A stretch of 5,799 nt of DNA from an uncultured Lachnospiraceae bacterium (lineage in GTDB: Bacteria; Bacillota; Clostridia; Lachnospirales; Lachnospiraceae), in the NCBI GenBank assembly GCA_958422845.1, contig CATZPU010000084.1, positions 1 through 5,799 of the forward strand. Direction: 5' to 3'. The position numbers and the translations under genes are program-made. The notes beneath the pieces were generated by a model. It saw only the letters and a program-made list of their open reading frames with translations. It ran no database searches and was not told the DNA's origin. Shown here one piece after another: positions 1-5,410 of the stretch. Positions within the stretch are counted from its first letter, which is position 1, and each line of letters starts with the position of its first letter.

Positions 1-552
1 GGTCGTGGAGCCGTTGCTCGGTTCGATCGCCTCTACTCCGGTCAGTTTTTTGATCAGACAGTCGTTGAACATGCCGATCGTCGCCACTTTCTCATATACA
101 TCCGGCATCTTCTCTTTTACCCAGAGGAGCCGCGGAAGAGCGCCAAGGGCGTAGGTCTGTCCGCTCTTTAAGTATATTTCCTTTTCCATCTGCGGGTCCA
201 TCTGGATCAGCTTTCCGACTTCGTCATCGCTGCGGGCGTCTACGTTTGCACATGCCCATATCTCATTGCCGTCTTTGTCGTAGAGGACGATACCCTCGCG
301 CATACATGTGGTAGAGACTGCAAGGATCTGATCGGGACGAATGTCTGTTTCGGCGATGACGCCGCGGATGCACTCGCATGCAAGCTGCCAGTTGTGCGTC
401 CAGTCGAAATCCATGCTGCCCGGATAGCGCGGATCTTCTTTATGTTCCCATTCGCGCTGTACGCAGCCGGTCTGATTGCCGTCAGGATCAAAGAGTACGG
501 CGCGGACGCTTCCGGTTCCGGCATCGATTGCCAGTAAAAATTGTTCAGCCAT
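1..552 (-). CDS. lsrK: AI-2 kinase LsrK, N-terminal part (truncated by window edge)
   Basis: LsrK is a cytoplasmic FGGY-family carbohydrate kinase that phosphorylates imported AI-2 (linear DPD) with ATP, trapping it and making the inducer of LsrR. The visible 184 residues run from ATG at 552 to the left edge with no stop; E. coli LsrK is about 530 aa, so roughly a third is present. Residues 8-22 (AIDAGTGSVRAVLFD) are the FGGY phosphate-binding motif. Residues 54-62 (NWQLACECI), 84-90 (MREGIVL), 99-107 (WACANVDAR) and 177-184 (EPSNGSTT) closely match LsrK rather than xylulokinase or glycerol kinase as I recall them. The protein lacks the short extension that precedes the phosphate loop in E. 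coli. An AAGGAGGA site at 558-565 lies 5 nt before the ATG. It starts 28 nt after the lsrR stop, so the two are very likely one transcript. The catalytic aspartate in the second half is outside the window. Confidence 0.93.
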   Translation of the reverse strand, partial: MAEQFLLAIDAGTGSVRAVLFDPDGNQTGCVQREWEHKEDPRYPGSMDFDWTHNWQLACECIRGVIAETDIRPDQILAVSTTCMREGIVLYDKDGNEIWACANVDARSDDEVGKLIQMDPQMEKEIYLKSGQTYALGALPRLLWVKEKMPDVYEKVATIGMFNDCLIKKLTGVEAIEPSNGSTT

Positions 553-580
553 AAAAATCCTCCTTAAAATAAGTTTATGT

Positions 581-1525
581 TCAATTGTTTGAGTTTTCTC
601 TGTCCATGGCGAGAATGCTGCGCGCGGTATTCTCGTCTGTGATCAGTGTGTCAAGATACCCGCCCTTGAGCGCTGCGAGGATAGCGGCAACCTTCTGCTC
701 TCCGGCAGCGACACCGATCGTATTTTCCAGTGATTTCAGCTTTTCAAGCGGCGTGCTGATGAGCTGCCCTTCGATGTCCGACGGGACGAGATTTCCGTCT
801 TTATCAATGAAGTGGCAGAGAATGTCGCCGACTGCTCCTTTCATGGAAAGAAGGAGAAAATCACTGTTTGAAAACATGCCGTTTGTCAGTATCGTGGCGT
901 TCTCACTCATGCCGCCGATGCCTACGACAGAAAACTGAGCCAGTGTGGACATATTTGCGATCTGTTCAACACTCGGTTCCTGATTCATCGCACAGACCAT
1001 CTCGGCGCTCTTCATTAAAAGAGGAGCAGGAGTCAGGTACAGCTTTGCATTAAAAATACTGGAATGTGTATTCGGAAGATAGTAATTGACGCCGCCGGTC
1101 AGGGAGACGACATTTACCGGAAATTCAGATGAATTGGAGAGATAGTTGAGCACCCTGCTCGTAGTATCTCCGTAACCTATATTGATAAAACTGTTCTGAT
1201 CGATGCGTTCACACAGATACATGGCGGCCGCCTGTGCGATGCTGTCATTCACATCACGCTCCCCGATCGGAGAGGGGACGATAAAAGCATCTTTCAGGTG
1301 AAAATGGCGGATAAAATCCTGCTCGATCTGCATACGGCGGTTATCGTTTTCACGAATAGAAAAACGGATGATGCCGTTTTTGCGCGCTTTATCGAGCAGG
1401 CGGTTGACACGCAGGCGGGAAATACCGAGATATTCGCCGATCTCCTGCTGCGTATAGCCTCCAATATAATAAAACCAGGCTGTTTTTACGAGAAGGTCCT
1501 CTTCATAATCATATTCGTTAGCCAT
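581..1525 (-). CDS. lsrR: LsrR, SorC/DeoR-type transcriptional regulator of the lsr locus
   Basis: LsrR is a repressor that leaves its operators on binding phospho-AI-2. The 314-aa protein matches the family length (E. coli about 317). An N-terminal helix-turn-helix spans about residues 24-45 (TQQEIGEYLGISRLRVNRLL), preceded by AWFYY at 16-20, which also occurs in E. coli LsrR. The C-terminal sugar-phosphate sensing domain shows IGYGDTTSR (116-124), SLTGGV (141-146), VGIGGMS (201-207), KGAVGDIL (229-236), GVAAGEQK (271-278) and GGYLDTLITDENTA (288-301). D234 and L236 align with E. coli D243 and L245, which I recall as needed for inducer response. ATG 1525 is preceded by CGGAGGT (1531-1537) with a 5-nt spacer. 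It is transcribed away from lsrA and ends 28 nt before lsrK. Palindromes in its own promoter suggest autoregulation (inference). Another SorC-family sugar regulator is possible in principle, but the neighbours make LsrR by far the best call. Confidence 0.93.
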   Translation of the reverse strand: MANEYDYEEDLLVKTAWFYYIGGYTQQEIGEYLGISRLRVNRLLDKARKNGIIRFSIRENDNRRMQIEQDFIRHFHLKDAFIVPSPIGERDVNDSIAQAAAMYLCERIDQNSFINIGYGDTTSRVLNYLSNSSEFPVNVVSLTGGVNYYLPNTHSSIFNAKLYLTPAPLLMKSAEMVCAMNQEPSVEQIANMSTLAQFSVVGIGGMSENATILTNGMFSNSDFLLLSMKGAVGDILCHFIDKDGNLVPSDIEGQLISTPLEKLKSLENTIGVAAGEQKVAAILAALKGGYLDTLITDENTARSILAMDRENSNN

Positions 1526-1573
1526 AGAATACCTCCGTTCTAAACAAAAGTTCTTAGATAAATCATAAGTTCA

Positions 1574-1585
1574 CATTTCTAAATG
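1574..1585. promoter_or_regulatory. Candidate operator: 12-bp palindrome over the lsrR start site
   Basis: CATTTCTAAATG is a perfect inverted repeat with 5-bp arms and a 2-bp centre. It covers the predicted lsrR transcription start (about 1580). It is also nested in TTCA (1570-1573) and TGAA (1584-1587), an alternative inverted pair. Its architecture equals that of the two palindromes near the lsrA start. Arms this short arise by chance in AT-rich DNA, so the support is position and recurrence. Confidence 0.35.
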
Positions 1586-1586
1586 A

Positions 1587-1615
1587 AGTTTACCACGAAT
1601 ATCCGTGAATGTCAA
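1587..1615 (-). promoter_or_regulatory. lsrRK promoter
   Basis: On the minus strand a perfect -35 TTGACA (1615-1610) is followed after exactly 17 bp by TAAACT (1592-1587), a 4/6 match to the -10 consensus. Transcription would start near 1580, giving a leader of about 55 nt before lsrR. The spacer is almost filled by the near-palindrome at 1594-1607. The start site is predicted, not shown. Confidence 0.6.
1594..1607. promoter_or_regulatory. Candidate operator: near-palindrome in the lsrR promoter spacer
   Basis: CACGAATATCCGTG pairs with itself at six of seven positions (one A/C mismatch). It lies wholly between the -35 and -10 of the lsrR promoter, where a bound protein would block RNA polymerase. 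The right half TCCGTG (1602-1607) is repeated in inverse orientation as CACGGA at 1624-1629, just upstream of the -35. LsrR is the obvious candidate binder, which is inference from position only. Confidence 0.4.
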
Positions 1616-1713
1616 TAATAAAACACGGAGCAAAACAAAGAATACCTCAGTGAATATAACAAAAAACAATACATTATAATAAAAACAATAGGAAAAACGC
1701 ACAATAAACATGG

Positions 1714-1742
1714 TTGACAAAAAGATGAAACTGTCGTATAGT
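1714..1742 (+). promoter_or_regulatory. lsrACDB promoter
   Basis: A perfect -35 TTGACA (1714-1719), a 17-bp spacer and TATAGT (1737-1742, 5/6) form a near-consensus sigma-A-type promoter. Transcription would start near 1749, leaving a leader of about 45 nt before the TTG start of lsrA. The upstream stretch (about 1617-1710) is rich in A-tracts on the plus strand and could act as an UP-like element. Such a strong core promoter fits control mainly by repression, in line with LsrR. Confidence 0.75.
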
Positions 1743-1745
1743 ATG

Positions 1746-1757
1746 ACTAACATTAGT
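1746..1757. promoter_or_regulatory. Candidate operator: 12-bp palindrome over the lsrA start site
   Basis: ACTAACATTAGT is a perfect inverted repeat with 5-bp arms and a 2-bp centre. It begins 4 bp after the -10 and covers the predicted start site, a classical repressor position. It contains TAACATT (1748-1754), repeated 19 bp further on in the second palindrome. Binding by LsrR is inferred. Confidence 0.45.
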
Positions 1758-1766
1758 TTTGGCTAG

Positions 1767-1778
1767 TAACATTTGTTA
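1767..1778. promoter_or_regulatory. Candidate operator: second 12-bp palindrome in the lsrA leader
   Basis: TAACATTTGTTA is a perfect inverted repeat with 5-bp arms and a 2-bp centre, directly before the lsrA ribosome binding site. Its TAACATT lies 19 bp (about two helical turns) after the same word in the first palindrome, which would place two sites on one DNA face, as expected for a SorC-family tetramer (inference). With a 2-base centre it would make only a weak RNA hairpin, so a DNA site is more likely than a riboregulator. Confidence 0.4.
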
Positions 1779-1787
1779 AAAGGAGGG
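1779..1787 (+). promoter_or_regulatory. Ribosome binding site that fixes the lsrA start
   Basis: AAAGGAGGG is a strong Shine-Dalgarno sequence. The AGGAGG core (1781-1786) is 7 nt before TTG 1794. An upstream in-frame TTG at 1773 precedes the site and would put the Shine-Dalgarno sequence inside the gene, so it is not the likely start. Confidence 0.85.
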
Positions 1788-1793
1788 AAGGCT

Positions 1794-3308
1794 TTGTCAG
1801 CAAAAGCGCTTTTAAATATCAAGAATATATACAAGTCTTTTGGCATGAATGAAGTCCTTAAAGGCATCAGCCTCGATCTGAACGAGGGTGAGGTCCTTGC
1901 GCTGATCGGAGGAAACGGCGCGGGGAAAAGTACCCTGATGAAGATTATTATGGGAATCTATCAGCATGACAGCGGCGAGATCTATGTAAAGGGTGAGAAA
2001 GTTACTTCTAATAAGACGAGCGCCGCGCTTGCAAGCGGTATCTACATGGTTCCGCAGGAGCCGCTGCTGTTTCCGAATATGACAGTAGAGGAAAATATCG
2101 AGATCGGTTTTGACAAAAAGAAAACAGAGCTGCACAAAGAGCTGGTCGAGCTGATCGACAGCGTCGGTTGGAAGCTCGATCTGAACAGAAAAGCGGGCAG
2201 CCTTTCCATAGCGGAGCAGCAGATGGTAGAGATACTCAGAGGACTGCTGCGGCGTGCGCAGATCCTGATATTAGACGAGCCGACGAGTGCTCTGACTTTT
2301 GACGAGGTAGAGAGCCTTTTTAAGAGCGTGGAAGAGCTCAAGGCGAAAGGTATCGGGATCATCTACATCACGCACCGTCTTGCAGAGGTATTTGAGATCG
2401 CTACCGATGTCGCGATCATGCGCGACGGCAAGGTGCCGGTGCGGGGAAAAGTCGAAGAGTTTACGAGAGAGATGCTGGTAAAAGGTCTGCTGCCGCCGGA
2501 TGCGCAGGAAAAAGAGGACACGATAAAGGAGCATCTGAAAAAGGTCGATTATTCGCATCTAAAGCCGGTGTTTGAGGTACAGGGCTTAAGCGGCTACGGA
2601 TTTTCCGACATTTCGCTTAAAGTATATCCGGGCGAGATACTTGGACTGGCAGGAGTAGTCGGGGCAGGAAGAACGGAGCTTGCTACGACGATCTTCGGAA
2701 AAGACAAGGTGCTTTCAGGAAAAGTTCTCCTTGATGGAAAAGACATCACAGGACTTTCTACTAAAAAAGTCATCGAGGCGGGACTGAATTACGTTCCGGA
2801 GGATCGTCATTATCACGGTCTGTTCAAGATCAGCGATATTGCGGCGAACACTTCAAGTGCGATGCTCGCGCAGCCTGAGATGGGACGCTTCTTTCTAAAT
2901 AGGAAAGAAGAGTACCGGATGACGCAGAAATACGTAGATGGTTTCCGTACAAAGGTAACGGGACAGGATCAGCTGGTGGGAAGTCTTTCCGGCGGAAACC
3001 AGCAGAAAGTAGTGATCGGCAGGTGTCTCTCTACTTCGCCAAAGCTCGTCATTCTCGACGAGCCGACGAGAGGAATCGACGCCGCAGCCAGAGGAGATGT
3101 GTATTCGATCATACATGAGCTTCGGGAACAGGGTGTTGCGGTCCTTCTGATCTCATCGGATATGGAAGAGATCGTGGAGCTGTCAGACCGCGTTATGACG
3201 GTTTGCAGGGGACGGATCAACGGAGAATTTACAGGAGCTGAAATCAATCAGGATACCCTGATGTCCGCTTCCTTTGGAATTACGAAAAATACGGAGGTGG
3301 GAGTATGA
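1794..3308 (+). CDS. lsrA: LsrA, fused double ATP-binding subunit of the AI-2 ABC importer
   Basis: LsrA is the cytoplasmic ATPase of the carbohydrate-uptake class (RbsA/MglA type) that powers AI-2 import through LsrC/LsrD. From TTG 1794 it is 504 aa, close to E. coli LsrA (about 511). Domain 1 has Walker A GGNGAGKST (39-47, K45), Q88 in VPQEPLLF (which also occurs in E. coli LsrA), a weak signature LSIAEQQ (137-143), Walker B ILILDEP with D161/E162, and switch H194. Domain 2 has a degenerate Walker A GVVGAGRTE (287-295, Arg293 for Lys), a full signature LSGGNQQ (398-404), Walker B with D422/E423, and Ser455 where the switch histidine would be. One competent ATP site (Walker motifs of domain 1 with the signature of domain 2) and one degenerate site are thus expected, as usual in this class. 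Its TGA overlaps the lsrC ATG (ATGA, 3305-3308), implying translational coupling. Ribose or galactose transport is the alternative; context and sequence favour AI-2. Confidence 0.93.
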   Translation: MSAKALLNIKNIYKSFGMNEVLKGISLDLNEGEVLALIGGNGAGKSTLMKIIMGIYQHDSGEIYVKGEKVTSNKTSAALASGIYMVPQEPLLFPNMTVEENIEIGFDKKKTELHKELVELIDSVGWKLDLNRKAGSLSIAEQQMVEILRGLLRRAQILILDEPTSALTFDEVESLFKSVEELKAKGIGIIYITHRLAEVFEIATDVAIMRDGKVPVRGKVEEFTREMLVKGLLPPDAQEKEDTIKEHLKKVDYSHLKPVFEVQGLSGYGFSDISLKVYPGEILGLAGVVGAGRTELATTIFGKDKVLSGKVLLDGKDITGLSTKKVIEAGLNYVPEDRHYHGLFKISDIAANTSSAMLAQPEMGRFFLNRKEEYRMTQKYVDGFRTKVTGQDQLVGSLSGGNQQKVVIGRCLSTSPKLVILDEPTRGIDAAARGDVYSIIHELREQGVAVLLISSDMEEIVELSDRVMTVCRGRINGEFTGAEINQDTLMSASFGITKNTEVGV

Positions 3309-4306
3309 AAAAGATTATAAAGACGAGAGAGGTCAGCAGTTTTCTGTTTCTGATCGCCCTCTTTGCCGTCGTTGGAGTGATCAATCCCGCTTTCCTTACT
3401 TCAGAGAATATTATCTCCTGTTTTAATGACAGTGTGGTATACATCATTATCTCCGTGGGTATGGCGTTCGCGATCTTCATCGGAGAGATCGACGTATCGG
3501 TCGGAGCGAACCTTGGATTTACGGCTACGGTCGTATCCAGTATGCTTCGTGACGGAGAAAACTGGGCGTTTGCTTTTGCAGTCGGTATTCTGATCGGTGC
3601 ACTTATCGGTCTGTTTAATGGCTGGGGCGTGTCGGTGATGGGCGTTCCGTCGCTGATCTTCACACTCGGAACGAACGGTGTCATGAGAGGCATGATGTAC
3701 GTCTATACGCAGGGAGCATGGGTGGAAAATCTTCCGGCTAAGTTTAAACAGCTTTACAGCACACAGCTTTTCGGACACATCAGCGTAATTTTTGTTGTGA
3801 CGGTAATTCTGGTGATTGCAGTACATATCCTGTTGAAATATACAAAGCGGGGGCGTTACTTTATCGCAGTCGGTGATAATCCGGCAGGTGCGGCGCTGGT
3901 AGGTATTCCGGCGACAGGCACGAGAGTGGCTGCTTATGTGATCTGCGGTGTGTTTGCGGCAATTTCAGGAATCGTATTCTCCTCCCGTATCGGATTCGTT
4001 ACGGCGATGTCCGGCAACGGTTATGAGATGAAAGCGGTGGCTGCCTGCGTGCTCGGAGGAATCAGCCTTTCCGGCGGTGTGGGAAGTGTGATCGGCGCTT
4101 CGATCGGAGCCGTGATCATGGCAAGTATCAGCCGTCTGCTCGTATTCATGGAACTTGGTTCTACTTACGATAATACGATCACGGGAATCATGCTGATCAC
4201 GATCGTAGTAGCGGACTCTCTGATGCAGAGAAGAAATGCAGAAAAGAACAGGAGACAGAGACTGGCAGCGAGAACGGCTGCCGTTGGGGAAGGAGGAAAG
4301 AACTGA
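3305..4306 (+). CDS. lsrC: LsrC, membrane permease of the AI-2 ABC importer
   Basis: LsrC is one of the two integral membrane subunits forming the AI-2 channel (BPD_transp_2/RbsC class). It has 333 aa (E. coli LsrC about 342) and is mostly hydrophobic. Likely membrane segments lie at about 12-29, 43-62, 67-82, 88-106, 111-130, 158-177, 206-226, 244-281 (two) and 290-305. Family motifs are GEIDVSVGA (60-68), VPSLIFTLGT (114-123), NLPAKFKQL (142-150), and GRYFIAVGDNPAGA (183-196) in the loop expected to dock on LsrA. EMKAVAACVLGGISL (241-255) is near-identical to E. coli LsrC as I recall it. The tail (308-333) is charged and cytoplasmic. ATG 3305 overlaps the lsrA stop by 4 nt and follows GGAGGTGG (3293-3300) by 4 nt. 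Confidence 0.93.
   Translation: MKKIIKTREVSSFLFLIALFAVVGVINPAFLTSENIISCFNDSVVYIIISVGMAFAIFIGEIDVSVGANLGFTATVVSSMLRDGENWAFAFAVGILIGALIGLFNGWGVSVMGVPSLIFTLGTNGVMRGMMYVYTQGAWVENLPAKFKQLYSTQLFGHISVIFVVTVILVIAVHILLKYTKRGRYFIAVGDNPAGAALVGIPATGTRVAAYVICGVFAAISGIVFSSRIGFVTAMSGNGYEMKAVAACVLGGISLSGGVGSVIGASIGAVIMASISRLLVFMELGSTYDNTITGIMLITIVVADSLMQRRNAEKNRRQRLAARTAAVGEGGKN
4290..4296 (+). promoter_or_regulatory. lsrD ribosome binding site with long spacer
   Basis: AAGGAGG lies inside the end of lsrC, 12 nt before ATG 4309, longer than the 5-9 nt usual elsewhere in this operon. No closer in-frame start exists. Re-initiation after the lsrC stop (4304-4306), only 2 nt away, may compensate. Confidence 0.7.
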
Positions 4307-4308
4307 TC

Positions 4309-5334
4309 ATGAATAAATCCTTTTCCGATAAACTGAAACACTTTTTGAAAAGCTGGGAGATGGTGCTGATCTGTATCATGGCGGCAGAGTTCATTATTTT
4401 CGGAGCTGCCAATGCAAAATTTTTAAGACCGGCTCTGCTGCTGAACAGTATGAATGACTTTATGTCCATCTGTATCATTTCCTTATTTGTAACATTTGTA
4501 ATGATCACCGGAGGCATCGATATTCAGGCAGGGGCGATCGTCGGTCTGACTTCGATCATCATCGGTGTGTCATGGCAGGATTTCGGATGTAATATCTGGG
4601 TATCCGTGCTGATCGCCGTTGCAGTCGCAGCAGTCTGCGGTGCGATCTCAGGATTTTTTATCGCCTACTGCGGCGTGCAGGCGATGGTCGTTACCCTTGG
4701 AGGAAGTTTCCTCTATGCAGGTATCGCGCTGCTCGTATCAAATCTTGCTTCGACGGCGAGCTATCAGGGAATCAGCGGTTTTCCGGATGCTTTCCGCGTA
4801 CTTGCAAAATACAAATTTTTCGGTATCGTTCCGAGCCAGCTCATCATCTTTCTGGTGCTTGCAGTGCTTGCGTACATCCTGCTGCACCGGACAAAATACG
4901 GAAGACGGATCTTCCTCGTGGGAGTAAATCCGCAGGCGGCATCTTATTCGGGAATCAATACGAAGCGTGTGATCATGAGTACGTATGTGCTCTCGGCGGT
5001 CAGTGCTGCGATCGCAGGTATCGTGCTGACATCTTATCTCGGCACCGCCAAGAGTGACTTAGGTTCTAATTTTACACTGAATATCATCACGGCAGTAGTG
5101 CTTGGAGGAACCTTAAGCACCGGAGGCAAGGGAAGCGTGGTTGGAACTGCTCTGGCATCTATGATCATCGGTATGCTTCGTTTCGGACTGCCGCTTTGCT
5201 TCAGGGTAGGTACACAGTATCTGGATATTCCGGTCGGAATCCTTCTGCTTGTTGTAGTGCTTGGACGTTCTGTTGCAGGAAATCCTGCGACGATCAGGCT
5301 GATGGCAAAATTCAAAAAGTCAAAAGCCGCTTAA
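4309..5334 (+). CDS. lsrD: LsrD, second membrane permease of the AI-2 ABC importer
   Basis: LsrD pairs with LsrC to form the AI-2 transmembrane channel. It has 341 aa (E. coli about 330). After a basic amphipathic start (1-14), hydrophobic segments lie at about 17-35, 50-68, 75-88, 96-119, 124-146, 174-193, 221-243, 256-275, 276-292 and 306-323. Motifs shared with LsrD of enteric bacteria, from memory, are GGIDI (68-72), VVTLGGSFLYAG (127-138), YQGISGFPDAF (152-162), GRRIFLVGVNPQAA (198-211, the LsrA-docking loop) and TAVVLGG (261-267). It is clearly distinct from LsrC, so this is a heterodimeric permease. It starts 2 nt after lsrC and ends 76 nt before lsrB, the only sizeable gap in the operon. 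The C-terminus is basic and cytoplasmic. Confidence 0.93.
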   Translation: MNKSFSDKLKHFLKSWEMVLICIMAAEFIIFGAANAKFLRPALLLNSMNDFMSICIISLFVTFVMITGGIDIQAGAIVGLTSIIIGVSWQDFGCNIWVSVLIAVAVAAVCGAISGFFIAYCGVQAMVVTLGGSFLYAGIALLVSNLASTASYQGISGFPDAFRVLAKYKFFGIVPSQLIIFLVLAVLAYILLHRTKYGRRIFLVGVNPQAASYSGINTKRVIMSTYVLSAVSAAIAGIVLTSYLGTAKSDLGSNFTLNIITAVVLGGTLSTGGKGSVVGTALASMIIGMLRFGLPLCFRVGTQYLDIPVGILLLVVVLGRSVAGNPATIRLMAKFKKSKAA

Positions 5335-5340
5335 ATTACG

Positions 5341-5366
5341 ATGTTTGGAGGACGTGCCTCTAACAT
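5341..5366 (+). other. Intercistronic hairpin between lsrD and lsrB
   Basis: An RNA hairpin can form from outer arms ATGTT (5341-5345) and AACAT (5362-5366), then a bulged T5346, a G5347-U5361 wobble, and inner arms GAGG (5348-5351) and CCTC (5357-5360) around a 5-nt loop: about 10 pairs. It starts 6 nt after the lsrD stop. The following bases are A-rich rather than a T-run, so it is not a good intrinsic terminator. Hairpins here in ABC operons can protect or define the end of mRNA segments and so raise the binding-protein level; that role is inference. Confidence 0.5.
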
Positions 5367-5393
5367 AATAAATCTAAAACTATATAATTTTAA

Positions 5394-5400
5394 AAGGAGG
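5394..5400 (+). promoter_or_regulatory. lsrB ribosome binding site
   Basis: AAGGAGG is a full Shine-Dalgarno match, 10 nt before ATG 5411 and 13 nt before the adjacent ATG 5414. Distance favours 5411 as the start, although the two differ by only one methionine. Confidence 0.8.
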
Positions 5401-5410
5401 AAAAGTAACT

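Noticed and set aside
240..524. Minus-strand open frame of 94 codons within lsrK
   Set aside because: It is a second frame of the same strand as lsrK; the LsrK frame carries conserved family motifs throughout and this one does not.
585..938. Plus-strand open frame (117 codons) inside lsrR
   Set aside because: It is antisense to conserved LsrR sequence and low in complexity (Ser/Met/Arg-rich), so it is best explained as a shadow.
1671..1682. TATAAT on both strands around 1673-1680
   Set aside because: Neither orientation has a recognisable -35 at 16-18 bp, and better promoters exist for both genes.
1725..1740. Catabolite repression (cre) site at TGAAACTGTCGTAT
   Set aside because: Only the left TGAAA half fits; the central CG and the right half do not, so I do not call a CcpA site.
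2205..2223. Damaged ABC signature in LsrA domain 1 (LSIAEQQ) as a sign of a dead gene
   Set aside because: E. coli LsrA has a similarly weak motif at this place and the frame is intact; asymmetric ATP sites are normal in this class of sugar ATPases.
3401..3826. Long minus-strand open frame (141 codons) inside lsrC
   Set aside because: It lies fully within a well-supported gene, shows no recognisable family, is rich in charged/His residues typical of antisense shadows, and I saw no ribosome binding site supporting it.
5341..5375. Rho-independent terminator after lsrD
   Set aside because: The stem is interrupted, not especially GC-rich, and not followed by a T-run. lsrB is functionally part of the operon.
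5360..5388. Possible internal promoter for lsrB: CTAACA, 17 bp, perfect TATAAT (5383-5388)
   Set aside because: The -35 is only 4/6 and overlaps the hairpin. Transcription would begin near 5395, cutting into the lsrB ribosome binding site. It may be chance in AT-rich DNA, though start-site mapping should keep it in mind.
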